In this document: one piece after another, positions 34,980-45,970 of the stretch
Numbering within the stretch: position 1 is the first letter of the stretch
Layout: each line of letters starts with the position of its first letter
DNA from: Nectonema munidae
Lineage: Eukaryota; Nematomorpha; Nectonematoida; Nectonematidae
NCBI GenBank assembly: GCA_030549495.1
Contig: JAUIRK010000721.1
Coordinates: 152,288 to 216,287 of the forward strand
Reading direction: 5' to 3'
DNA length: 64,000 nt
Translations under genes and position numbers: made by a program
Notes under the pieces: generated by a model
The model's input: only the letters and a program-made list of their open reading frames with translations
Database searches by the model: none
What the model was told of the DNA's origin: nothing

Positions 34980-35100
34980 AGAGATGTATCGCATGTGAAT
35001 TTTTTTACATCCGTGGATGCGGATGTGGGTATTAGATTTGACATCCTAGCAGATGCGAATATCCAAAATAAATTTTTATGCGGATGCGGATAAAAATATT
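34980..35100. repeat. Second copy of the GCGGATGCGGAT-type repeat
   Basis: Matches the start of the repeat at 31960 in order and spacing (GATGTATC, GTGGATGCGGATG, TTTGACATCCTAGC, ATGCGGATGCGGATA). Downstream at about 35315-35340 is GGTCACGATAGGGTTAAT, the end of a TTAA miniature element. Confidence 0.6.
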
Positions 35101-35587
35101 TTTAAAACATTGTTTTATATTTTACAGTATCTTACTATTTTAATCCCTTTTCAAAAAGAAAGTTTTTTATTTTTTGTTTCAAAATTGGAGAACAATTTAC
35201 TTTTGAATCTCGGATCGAGAAAAGTAACTATAATTTAAAAATTAGAAAAGTAGCTATAATGTAAAGATTTTAAATTTCGAATGCGGATGTTAACATGGAA
35301 AAAAATATCGTCTGATTTTTCTGGTCACGATAGGGTTAATCTTATTTTTGAAAAAATACCTAAAGACAAGATTTAATTTTTATTTAACTTGTCAGCCATG
35401 AGTAGAGGATATGTTTACTTTTCCTGATAAAATTTAGGCCCACTTGGAAGATTAGTTTTGATATAGTTAAAAAAATTCTATGAATAAAAAATGAATCGGA
35501 AAGTTATTGAATTAAATTAACTTTATATTAAATTTTAACTAAATTAACTTTTACAGTGTTTTAAATTGTTAAAATTTTTAGGGCTCA

Positions 35588-35696
35588 TTAACCCATTTGA
35601 TCAGAGCTTCCTTTTTAAATGATATGATTATTTGATTTTAAGCTACTTTTTAAAAAAAATTAATTTGTCTGCTTTTTCTGGGGTCAAATGAGTTGA
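35588..35696. mobile_element. TTAA-ended miniature element, about 110 bp
   Basis: Ends ATTAACCCATTTGATC and GGGTCAAATGAGTTGAT are near-perfect inverted repeats. Internal GTCTGCTTTTTCTGG is shared with the element at 32744. A similar end, ATTAACCCATTAAG, occurs near 36950. Confidence 0.65.
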
Positions 35697-36431
35697 TGAT
35701 TTATTCAATGATCTCAGTGTGAATAATCTCCACTTTTCCTTTACTCTCTACCAGATCGTGGGAATGCCGGTTTGTTTGAAGTTTTCATGGTTGGTTTTCT
35801 TCTTATTATTATTCGCTGACTTTCCACGTGTTTCACATCTTTAGGAAGGGACACTTCTAAAGTCCCCTGATCAGTGGCACATCAAGTCGCTGAAGAATTG
35901 ATATCGATCATGCGGAGATAACAGCGATCTGTTTTTTTATAAGTATAGGTAATTTATTCAAAAATACAGAAAAAATATATTTAAATTTACAATATCATTA
36001 TATAATAAGTAAGAGTGAAGGGAAGATAAAGCTTTTGCTTGTTTTCGCTGAAACAAGTCATCAACATCGGATATAGAACGGCTGATTTGATTGGATTTTT
36101 GTATCACTAGAAAAGCTTGTTTTTAATATATCTACATACTTTAAAATGCATTTTACCTATTGTAAGATTCCATATTTCAATTAGAAGAGCTTCTGGCGAT
36201 CAGAAAAACCCCCTATTTTTTAAGAGGTAATAATTTACAAAGAAAAAATATTTGTCTAGAAATTTTTTTACAAGTAAGTAAGTAATACTAAAAAAGCAAC
36301 CACTGTGATCGAATATGTGGCTCGTTGTCCGTTCTTTTGATTGATAAATACCCATAATTCATTGTTTTCATTATTACTTTTATACCTGTTTTAAAACAAT
36401 GGTGTACAAATTTCTAATTAATAAATTTTAG

Positions 36432-36577
36432 TACTCTTCAAAATAACAAACCTAAAGAGTTATCTTATGATCTGCATAGTTCTCAAATATCCAGTCTTCA
36501 AGACATTCACAAAACTTACGCTGATGTTTATAATGGTGGGGAAATACCATACGTTGGCTTAAAGAAGGATGGAAAAG
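36432..36577 (+). CDS. CAP: SORBS/CAP exon F
   Basis: 146-bp exon, acceptor AATAAATTTTAG, donor AAAAG|GTATTC. It reads TLQNNKPKELSYDLHSSQIS, then SLQDIHKTYADVYNGGEIPY and VGLKKDGK. The block around IHKTYADVYNGGEIPYVGL looks conserved and may be the sorbin-homology (SoHo) region, but I cannot confirm that by eye. It starts with one base of a split codon and ends with one base, matching exon G. Its GC content stands out from the AT-rich introns on both sides. Confidence 0.75.
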
Positions 36578-37146
36578 GTATTCTATTTTATTGTGATTGA
36601 AATGCTTTATTTTAAAACAAATTTAAATTATCATAATGAATTTATTTGTATTAATATATCCAAAATAATCTAGAAATGGCATAATCTTCACTTTTCGTTA
36701 ATAAACTATTTGTTTTATTGTTTCACATAAAAGAAATACATCTCTGGGTCCTCTTGTTAAAATCTTTTGTATTTGACATCAGTGGTTACACATGAAAGCG
36801 GCTTTGAGTAGTTTTTGTCTCAACCATGCTACACTTACAAGTACGCTTTTTGTTTCAATCTTCCATACCTATATCAAGTTTTGGGCGTTTTGAAGTCTTA
36901 TTTGAAATTTTGAGCGGCTTCGAAATTGGCATTCGCACAGGGCTTCATTAACCCATTAAGTACAATAGAAATCAGACGATATCTAAAAAAGCAGATGATT
37001 TATATTCAAAGTCATTGAAAAAACAGTCGAAGATGAAATTACTTATGTTCCCAAGATATGAACACCACTACAAATACCTATTTGATCCCACCTCCATTTT
37101 TAAAGCCCCCATATGAGTTTGATTTTGGCCCTTTTAAATTAAATTA

Positions 37147-39374
37147 CAGTGGTACCTCGGTTTTCGAACATAATTCGTTCCTACAAAGTGTTCGAAAACC
37201 GATTTGGTCGAGCACCGAATCATTTATTCCTATAAGAAATAATGTAAAAGCAAATAATCCGTTCTCAAGCACCAAATGAAGTGTAAAGTATATGTATATA
37301 CGTATTACTAAAATGAAAAAATAAAGAAAAAATGTTTATTCACGCGATACATGGTATTGATAACGGAGCAAGTTAAGTGGAGCCCTCTTCCATAGTAACT
37401 TCTGGGAAATCACGTTCTTCATCTTCTTCTGTCACTGTTCTCTGTCTTTTTGGCTCACGTGAAATCTGCTTTGGGGAGTCTGTTCTTTTCACTAAAAACT
37501 TTTCCAGTGTTTGCTGTTTTTGTCCCTTTAATATTTTTCGAAAGAGCCCACATTGTCATTGAACATGTTCACCATTCTATTTGTAATCACTGTGTCTGGG
37601 TGGTATTTCTCAACAAGTTTTGCAGATCAATCCATTTTAAAATCATTTCTTTCATTAGAGCACTTGAGGCATTTTCTTTATCCTCTTCTTTTCTTCAATT
37701 TCATCAGCGTTGTTTTCTGTTCATTTTGAAGTGTTTGAGTTCTTCTGTAGTTAGCTCGATACTATGGTCTTCCACAAGCTCTTCAACATCATCTGGTTTA
37801 CCTCCAATCCCATACTTTGCCCTATAGTCACAATATCCATGATAGAATTAAAATTTTTTGGCTATCCATCAAGTCTTGTTCTATTACACATTCGGCCATA
37901 GTTTCTTCCAACAAATTCATTGTCCTGTAGCTACTTGTTCCGACGTAATGAGATTGATAGCATTCAAGAATGGAAATGGTTTTCAAAACTCTTTCAAAGT
38001 TAATTCAGTGTCTTCGTAATTTCAAAACACTTACGAAACAGCCTTTAGTGTATAATTTCTTAAAATTTGAAATCACCTGTTGGTCAATCGGCTGTAATAT
38101 GGAGTCGGTTAGGTGGAAGAAATTTTATTAATAAAATAAATTCTTTAACCAAGTGCCTAAATCTGGAGGGTGTGAGCATTGTCAAGTAATAGGAGGCATT
38201 TTAATGCAACCCCTTTTCCGAAGATATTTTTTCCATTGGAGCAAAACTCAACATCCACTGTGAAAATTCCGAGTGACCCAAGCTTTGCATTTGCCCTCCA
38301 CATTAAGCAATTTGCTTTTCATTACATTATTCCGCTTGAACACTCTAGGGTTATCTGAGTGATAAACCAAAGTGCTTCACTTTGAAATCACCACTAGGTT
38401 ACATAAAGAGTCAACCTGTCTTTCATAGGTTTATGGCCTGCAACGCTTTTTCATCTTTCGTTATAAAAGTGGATTTGGCAATTTTTCCAGAATAAACCTG
38501 TTTCGTTCCATTAATAACTTGTTGTGGGAGAGACCTTCTGCTTTTATGAAGTCACTAAATTCTTTTTAAACTTCTCTGCTCCTTCCTTGTTTGAACTTGC
38601 CGCCTCTCCATGCCTAAGTACACTTGAATTCCGCTTCTTTTCTTAAACTTTTCGAACCATCTCTGCTTGCATTAAAGTCAAAGTCTTTAGAACTTGCCCA
38701 GGAATTTTATTAACTAGATCGCATAGATATTTAGCGCCTTTTAGATAAATGCTTCACTCACACTATCCCCTTTCAATGTTTCTCTTTAATAAACAAAATA
38801 ACTTCTCAACTTCTTAATTATTTGTGGTCTTTGCTTGCTTATTCCTTTAGATCCTTTTGAACATCAGGGCTTTAAGAATCTCTTTATTTTTCAAAAACGT
38901 TGATATTGTCGACTTCGGTATGCATAGTGATAAGATTGGAAACAGAACACCATTTCATATTTTCTATTATTTCCTTCTTTACTTCTATTGTGCTCTCGTA
39001 GTTTTTCGCTTTCCTTTGTAGTATTTATATTCTTTTTAGGAGAATGATTGGGTCGTATCTAAAATATAAATATATAATAATACACTATGTAAATAGTCAG
39101 GAAAATTAGCAAAAAATTATTACATAAATATTTAATATTCAAATGTTTGTATATTCCACGAATATTTAAACAAAATAAATACATACATGTATAAAACAAT
39201 AAAGTACTTTGCTTTTTATTAAACTATTCCTGAACAAATATGCGTTCATCGCGTGTTTGGGAGCTGATCGAGTACCGATATCTGGTCGAAAACTGAAACA
39301 ATTACGGCACGATTTTTTTGGTCGAAAACCGAATTGTACGAGTACGGAGACGTTCGAAAACCGAGGTACCACTG
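37147..39374 (-). mobile_element. Tigger/pogo transposon, full length, decayed
   Basis: 2228-bp element with perfect 23-bp terminal inverted repeats (CAGTGGTACCTCGGTTTTCG... at 37147-37169; its reverse complement at 39352-39374) and TA duplications at 37145-37146 and 39375-39376. These ends and the TA target are typical of Tigger/pogo-like Tc1-mariner elements. It carries a broken CENP-B-like transposase on the minus strand. It fills most of the intron between exons F and G. Confidence 0.93.
37373..39020 (-). pseudogene. Tigger/pogo (CENP-B-like) transposase, heavily broken
   Basis: The minus strand, in pieces: a CENP-B-type helix-turn-helix (ESTIEVKKEIIENMKW, VSNLITMHTEVDNINVFEK), then parts of the DDE core (AWVTRNFHSG, WKKYLRKRGC, SILQPIDQQVISNFKKLYTK, the last being the LQPMDQGVIxxFKxxY block) and an acidic C-terminus (RTVTEEDEERDFPEVTMEEG) ending at 37373. 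Many stops and frame changes. The + strand frames at 37377-37827 are shadows of this. Confidence 0.85.
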
Positions 39375-39978
39375 TATTTGTTTTCGTCTTTTTTTTCTAA
39401 CATAAAATAGATTAATATTTTTATAATATATAATTTAATACAATTTTTTTCGAAATACCTTTGACGACAAAAATTTTGAATGCTATCATCTACTTTCTTT
39501 TTTGTAATATTATATTATTAATGCACACGATATTTTTTTTTTGAGACACTATAGTGTCACATTGTTCCTCAAATGGCTAAGGCTTTCGCGTCCAACCGTA
39601 CTCACGCGTAAATGAAATAATCATAAAATTTATACATAGAATTTTATTTTACGTTTTTAAATGCTAACCAAAAATAAGGAAGCAATTTTTAATCTTTCTT
39701 AGATTATCTTCTTAACAATGACATAGAAACAAAGAGATCACACTACCCGACACCCTGTAGTACAATTTTTCCCCACAATTTCCCCGAGAAAATAAATTTT
39801 GTTCTCTTGGTTCAAATTGATCGCTACACTATTGCTTCGAAATTTTTCTCACCTCAACACTTTTCAGTTCTTGGATCAGATATAAGATTTTTTTTAATTT
39901 TTTAGACATTATAATCTACAGTCTACTTAAAGGATTCTTTTTGCTGTATCTCGGTAATTGATTAATTTTTTATTTTAG

Positions 39979-40107
39979 AGTCCAGACGTTTTGTTAAAGA
40001 TAGCAAAGGTTTTCTAGAGCATGATGTAGATTTTACGAGATTTCCCGGTGCATATAGTCCAAAGAGAAACGTAAGCAGACATGATGACTCCTCTTCTACC
40101 TTAGTAG
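39979..40107 (+). CDS. CAP: SORBS/CAP exon G
   Basis: 129-bp exon with acceptor TTATTTTAG and donor GTAG|GTAATT. The first two bases complete a Glu codon begun in exon F. It reads SRRFVKDSKGFLEHDVDF, TRFPGAYSPKRN and SRHDDSSSTLV, and ends with one base. It is hydrophilic, with a basic start and a Ser-rich end; no domain is recognised. It lies about 600 bp downstream of the Tigger/pogo element that fills most of the preceding intron. Confidence 0.7.
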
Positions 40108-41162
40108 GTAATTTTCCTTTTTTCCATAACCCGAACAATCAACGCTAAAATACTTCCTATATAAAACCAATAAGAGTGAACTTTTTTGCCTTCAAAAAAC
40201 AGTTAATCAATTAACACAACAAAAGGATAGAAACTTCAGATTATCCTATTTAGAATATTAATCCTAACATTTTAATGTGTACAAAAAATTCTTCATTTTT
40301 ATCTTTCGGGAGATAGTTTTTTTATTGGGAGCTTTGCAAAGCTTCGTAGGCATCAAAACACGACTAGGAAATTTTTCATCTGCAAAATTAATTACCTTTT
40401 CAATCTTGGAAACTGTTATATCTGTTCTAAACGCGAACAATTAAAGTGTGTTCAAGTCATTCGAAACAAAAACCAACATGTGAAAAATGCTCTTTAGTGA
40501 TATCTGTATATATATACATTGAATGACGTATTCAAGAGGAAGGGCATTGGGCCATAGCCCGCTTTCTTAAAATGAAGTATCGATCTTTTATACCACCAAA
40601 AATTTATACGAATCGAATCGTTTTTTGACTAGGTTTCAAATATATAATATTATAACTTAATTCAGCTAGCAATAATAAAATTATTTTTTAGTTAAATTTA
40701 AATATTTGATTAACTACATCACGGTGATTAAAATTGACTCATTTTTTGTTCAAAATAACCACTAAACTACTGGAAAACAGGCGTATGCAATTTTTCTTTT
40801 GGAAAGTATTTTTTTTTATAAAAAAATAGTTTTTCTTTTATTAAATGGTAATTGTCCGAGAAGCTAAATTTGTATTCGTCTACTCTAGATTATAAATTAA
40901 AATCTTCGTTGATCTACTGATTTATTTTAATAAACTATTTAAATCTATAAGTAGTGGATTAATTAATTAATATAGGACTCAACAAATGTAGTCACATTAA
41001 ACCTTGAACTCCTATCCTATTTTAACTTCAATTAGAAAACTCCCCGATGTCTATTTTCGTGAATGATAAATATATTAATGAGACTGAAGAATTTTATTCA
41101 AACACTTAATCGAAGCATATAACATTTTTTAAATCTGCGTCATTCTTTACTTTTCATTAAAG
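40108..41162. other. Intron, nothing recognised
   Basis: AT-rich intron between exons G and H without recognised elements. Confidence 0.5.
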
Positions 41163-41329
41163 ATCAAAATGCCACATGTGATGAATCCTTTGCAAACATA
41201 AGCCGCAGTTTAGAAGACTTGAATGAACAATTATACGCCTACGTAACATCTCCTCTTTCTCTCAGTCAAAGTTCGAACAAAGTTGGTGTTGGAGGCGATA
41301 CAAATAATGAAAGTATTTACGATATACAG
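41163..41329 (+). CDS. CAP: SORBS/CAP exon H
   Basis: 167-bp exon after TTTTCATTAAAG, donor ATACAG|GTCCTT. Two bases complete an Asp codon from exon G. It reads QNATCDESFANISRSLEDLN, EQLYAYVTSPLSLSQSSNK and VGVGGDTNNESIYDIQ, and ends in phase 0. A probable short helix (SLEDLNEQLYAYV) is followed by a Ser/Gly/Asn-rich linker. No catalytic motif is seen. Confidence 0.75.
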
Positions 41330-41559
41330 GTCCTTTCTTTCAATTTACTCTATTTCTACATCCAATCCAAAATGTTCTCCTTAAATCATCTTTTTCACGC
41401 ATTAGACGATAAAAGAAAGAATTTAATTTATTTTCAAATATAAAACTTGTGTAGGTTTTTGCCTATATGTAAATAAAATTACTTTAAAATAAAGCAATGG
41501 TCTCTTTCATTTATTAAATTAAAGCAATGATGAAATCATTAACGTTAATACAAGGTTTT

Positions 41560-42860
41560 TCGATCTATTACGTCGTTGATTCGATTACGTCCTTGTTGCA
41601 TTTGATAACGTCCTTGTACTGGAATACGTTCTCCTATTTTAACTATATAAAACCCAAAAATTCAAATAAGTTCAAGAATAACTTTTTATTTTCAACATTT
41701 AATAATTTCACGATTACATAGCATTTAAATAGCGCCGCATATTTTGATAAAAACTTTTACAACCAGATGTATACTTTGATTACACGCATCGCCTATGCAT
41801 TTTTTCAGCTGCTGTTCACTCGTGCGTCTCACACCAATGCTCTTCCATTAACTGAAACAATATTCAATGGGGTTTAAAAATGGCAATAATAAGGAGGTAA
41901 ATACAAAACATGGAAACCATCAAAAATAAGAATTTTACAAAGATTAATGCGTGCATTATCTAAGACGAGCACAGGTTTATTAATTTCTTGTATGCGAACA
42001 TCCTTCAGCATATCAAGACAAAGCTGGAAAGAAGGACCATTGACAGCACAGTCATGGATTTTATAAAATATTCTATTTCTGTTCGTGACTGCGACAACAG
42101 AAATATTTCTAATTCGCAATTGTGGAACAGATGTTGGCACGGAAACCCACTTCAGACCATCCACTTTTTGGTCTTTAACATACATTGAAACCATCCTCAT
42201 CTAGAAATAAAAAAGAACCCAACATTATTTTTTGTTCAAGTTTACGATATTCTTGAGCATAATTGAACCTGAGTTGAATCGTCTTATCATTGTTGCGACA
42301 TGCTGGGATCGACAAGACGTTTTCAATTGGGTAGTGAAAGTTGCGAAGACAGCAGCAATCAATGCGAGATTTTGAAATATTCATACTGTATTCTTCTTTA
42401 ACACGGTTTACTAGTTCTGCAAATAAACAATTTTCATCTAACCACTCGTGAATCTTTTCTTTTTGATAATTCAATAATTTTCCACGCTAATTTCCTTCTT
42501 CCTCCTGTAGCATAAAACTGTTACAATCGTGGCATTGGTTGTTCTCGGTAATCCAAAAATTCTTTCAATGGTTGTATTTCCGCTGCCATTCAATGCAAAA
42601 TCAATTACACGTTTTCTTAATTCAGGTGTTACTAATTTTTTTGTTGTTGTTTTAAATTAAACTTTAGTATTAGTATTAGGTTACTATTACGTAAAAGTTT
42701 AAAATTTGTTTGCATACACTAAGTATAAAAAGTAGGAGGTTATTAAAAAACAAAAATTGAAACTTGTTAAGCAGACGAATAATAGAAAGAACAGAACAAT
42801 TAAAGATTAAATCTAAAACAACAATATGGTCGAATGCAACAACGACATAATAGGGTTAGT
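41560..42860 (-). mobile_element. IS630/Tc1-like transposon
   Basis: A minus-strand transposase remnant lies between approximate inverted ends: CTATTACGTCGTTG at 41565-41578, and the same motif reverse-complemented (CTATTATGTCGTTG) at 42840-42853. The left end also carries four spaced ACGT-type repeats (41570, 41587, 41608, 41626). The exact outer borders and a TA duplication could not be fixed. Confidence 0.7.
41740..42660 (-). pseudogene. IS630/Tc1-like (DDE_3) transposase, broken
   Basis: Minus strand: an N-terminal helix-turn-helix (RKRVIDFALNGSGNTTIERI, FGLPRTTN), then 42175-42474 ending FLFLDEDGFNVC (first catalytic Asp, DExGFN block), then 41874-42200 with RIRNISVVAVTNRNRIFYKI, KPVLVLDNARINL (second Asp block) and VLYLPPYYCHF, then LNPIEYCFS (the YSPxLNPIE block with the last acidic residue). 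Order and spacing match DDE_3-type IS630/Tc1-mariner transposases. At least two frame changes. Confidence 0.85.
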
Positions 42861-42869
42861 GTATATTTA

Positions 42870-43555
42870 ATTGTTTTTGACATATATAGATTTTGTTTTC
42901 ATAGTTTTAAAGTATTTCAAAGAATTTTTAAATTTTATGAGTCTTCTGAAATGATAGATGACATTTTGGTAATTGGTGTTTTAGGGTGTTTAGTCTGACC
43001 CGTTTATTTATCTGTCTATGAAGACCAGGGGAGAGGGGTGGACAAACCCCTGCTCGGATGCGAAATCGCTCCTGTGAGAATTTTTCTTAACTAAGAGTTG
43101 ACCACTCTTTTCCTTTGTTGGTATAATCTTTTTAAAAGTCTAATCCTAGAAACATATAAAACCAAATGGACTGTATACCTCATTTTAAACACTAAAATAA
43201 GATATGTGGCCTCTCTAACTAGAAATCTAATTTTGTAATGGAAGTGAACCTTTATGATTGGTTTACTTTAGGTTTTATAAACAAGATTTATACAGGTTCA
43301 AGAGTTAGTATTTGTGATCCTGCGGCGAATCTTGATTTTTGATATATTTCGCCACTACACTAAAGTGCTCGTTTTTTTATATAAAGTTTCAATAAGGTGA
43401 TATATTAATTTAGAAAATTAAATATTAATAGATAATATTAAATATTAGAACTGTTCAATAAAAACCTAATGATCAATGTCTTTTTCAATAGTGATATATC
43501 ATATATTAATCCATTGCCAATATTTGTAAACAAGCGTATTATTTTAAATATTTTC
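42870..43555. other. Intron, nothing recognised
   Basis: AT-rich; a GC-richer scrap around 43020-43075 has no known ends. Confidence 0.45.
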
Positions 43556-43559
43556 ACGT

Positions 43560-44080
43560 TGTAGCCTCAATTTTCACATATTTTTATTCAATTTCTAACT
43601 TAAACTTTGTCAAAATTTGAAACTTAAAATGGCGTTGTAAAGCTGGAAGTTTCATGTGATCTTCTAGAGGTAGTATTTGACACTCATCGTGAAAGTGTTG
43701 AGTGTTTGTGTCCGTTGTACATCCTGTTATTGTTCTAGGGGGTGTATTTTGTATTATTTTTTATTTTTGTTTCCTTCTTGTATATGTTTTGGGGGTATAG
43801 TGCTTGCATAGATTGGACGTATGATTGTTTTGTATGTAATTAGCAGGGTTTCTTTATTTTTACGCCAGTGTGTTGGTCTTCAAAATGTTGATATTTTTTT
43901 TTGTTCTTTCTGTGTTATGTTGGATATATGTTTGTTGAAGGTGAGTTTCGGGTCAACAGTTAAACGTAATGTGGTGGGTTCTTTAGCTGTAAGTATTGTT
44001 TGGTCGTCGAGGTGTGGGTTAGGTGTAATATTATATTCTTTTGAATCTGGAGTGAAAAGTATAGCCATAGTTTTTTCTTT
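43560..44080 (-). pseudogene. LINE reverse-transcriptase fragment (C-terminal part)
   Basis: Minus strand 43880-44068 reads MAILFTPDSKEYN..TLRLTVDPKLTFNKHISNIT, the post-YADD block of LINE RTs (KYLGVxFDPxLTFxxHIxxI). Further down, TPPRTITGC and TQHFHDECQILPLEDHMKLP match the following thumb block (ALRIxTGCxxxxxxxHLxxExxxLPVxxH). It is 5'-truncated and broken. A different family from the LINE at 8.6-15.4 kb. Confidence 0.75.
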
Positions 44081-44537
44081 AAACTAGTAATCAAAAATTG
44101 TTCTATAGTCCCCTACTAAATGACAACCTTATAGTCCGCCATGTTTTAATTTTAAGGCAATAATTTTTTCTTTTAAATGTTTTGCATATTCAATAAAGTT
44201 TTGTGGCTATTTATTCTAAATAAATTTTTTCCTAATCTATTTTTTTCTTAGGGATTTTCTCCTTATTGGATATTTTCCGCATTATATCTTAAGCTATGCG
44301 AGAAGAACGTACTTTTCTTTGATATATTCAACCTTAACTCGAACAGACACAAATCTTTGTTATTAAAATCTTTTATAAGTAATTTTGCGCTGAATGTCTT
44401 TTTTCGTCTTTATCCATTTTTCCATTTGTCTTTATTGTCATAGTCTTTCTTCTTCAATTTGTTCTGCCATGTTGGGATGCCTGCAAAACAACAATGTAAT
44501 TCAATTATGACAATAATCTGTGAAATAAATTTTTTAG

Positions 44538-44614
44538 TGTAAGTTGTTGAAGGAGAAGTATAAAAAATTTGAAAAAGAAATCAAAAATATGGAAGATCGC
44601 AAACATGGATACAT
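44538..44614 (+). CDS. CAP: SORBS/CAP exon I, charged helix
   Basis: 77-bp exon, acceptor AATTTTTTAG, donor ACAT|GTAACT. It reads KLLKEKYKKFEKEIKNMED then RKHGY, a Lys/Glu-rich segment likely to be helical or coiled-coil. It starts in phase 0 and ends with two bases (AT), joining the C that opens exon J to give Ile. It is needed for phase agreement between exons H and J, which strengthens the call. Confidence 0.62.
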
Positions 44615-45356
44615 GTAACTTTTTTATTTTACTTTTGTTATGCTTTTTACATTTAAGCTTGCATAACTTGATCTGATGTTTAAATCACGCCATAAATGTT
44701 TTTTAATGTTATTTTTATCAGAATAACTTTCATAGCAAATTTTTTCAAGAAAAGCTTAATCCTACTTCAAAATTTAGAATGATTATTTAGAGAACTTTAT
44801 TCTTATTTCGAGTGTACCAAATTTTTTGAAAACGATGTTAGTTTTTCGTGAGTTTCAAATAATCAAATATCTTCTTTTTTTATTTTGAAATATTAATCTT
44901 ACATCTATTTTTATCATTTAATAAAGGAGATTTTAAAGTTTATTTCAATATTATGACATCGTACAGGCAGAGTTGCTAATTTAAAAACCATTTTTTTAGA
45001 AATCTTTTATACATTATAGACTTTGAATTATCAGTTTTTGCGTTTGCTTTTTTTAATTAATAAGAAAATTTTGTTTTTTTATTTATTTTTTATAACACAT
45101 TTAGTACCAAATGATTTTTCTATTTCAGCCTTAAATGAAATGTGTTATTGGTCTCTAAAATAGTTTCTAATCAATTTTTGGAATAAATACCTGAACTTTG
45201 TGTTACAATTATTTTCAGTGTGTTAATTCATGCATATTTTAATATTTTTTTCCCATGACTGAACATAACTAATTCAAAAAATCGTACAAGGGTGAACAAA
45301 AATCTACATCTGCATAAGAACACGCGCTTTATTATATTTATTTCAATTGATTCTAG

Positions 45357-45503
45357 CCCAACCTCAGAATCGCCAATTCCAAATTATCCAATAAGAAGCT
45401 TCTCTCGTTCCTGCATATCTCCTGGTATACCTTCCCCAAACTCTCAAAAATTTACTCGCGCCAAAGCAATCGCCCTTTACAAATTTGTTGCAAAAAATCA
45501 CAA
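45357..45503 (+). CDS. CAP: SORBS/CAP exon J, Pro/Ser linker and start of SH3-1
   Basis: 147-bp exon, acceptor TTGATTCTAG, strong donor CACAA|GTAAGA. A Pro/Ser-rich linker (ESPIPNYPIRSFSRSC, SPGIPSPNSQKF) leads into the first strand of an SH3 domain, RAKAIALYKFVAKNHK; ALYKF is the ALYDY-type motif. The exon ends inside the RT loop with two bases of a Lys codon. The Pro-rich run just before the SH3 could be a ligand for it, or for another family member; that is inference. Confidence 0.87.
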
Positions 45504-45855
45504 GTAAGAAACTTTTTAAACTCTAATAATATTTTGAATAATCTTAAATTGAATATTTACTCACCTTTCAATCAATAGTCAAGTGTTTATTGTTGCTACA
45601 ATTTCTACTTAATTGTCCTAGTTGGTAAGAGGCTTCATTACCACAAAACTTTTTACTATAAAATTTGATTCATACATAGAACACATTAAAAAACAATATG
45701 CTTTTTGTACGAAAACTTTCATAGAACTTTACCCAGAATAATTCTAGTTCTAAGATTCATAAACGAAGAGTATTTTATTTACCTACAATTTTATTTATGT
45801 TGGAACTCTCACTATTATATTGTTTTCTCTTTTGCAGTTCCTTTTTTTATTTTAG

Positions 45856-45970
45856 AGAAGTATCTTTCGATAAAGGTGACACACTCTTTCTTATACGTAT
45901 CGTCGATCCAAATTGGTTGGAAGGGGAGCATTTTGGAATGCGTGGTTTGTTTCCTGCAAACTTTGTTCAG
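45856..45970 (+). CDS. CAP: SORBS/CAP exon K, second half of SH3-1
   Basis: 115-bp exon, acceptor TTTTTATTTTAG, donor GTTCAG|GTTTTT. It reads EVSFDKGDTLFLIRIVDPNW, LEGEHFGMRGLFPANFVQ. The SH3 hallmarks are the acidic RT-loop end, the W of PNW, the GLFP turn and the NFV strand. It closely resembles the first SH3 of vertebrate SORBS proteins (ELSFKKGDTVYILR..DQNWYEGEH). It ends in phase 0. An earlier AG at 45837-45838 would add extra residues into the SH3 and is less likely. Confidence 0.93.

Noticed and set aside
37377-37827. Plus-strand open frames
   Set aside because: They are the reverse side of the Tigger/pogo transposase C-terminus.
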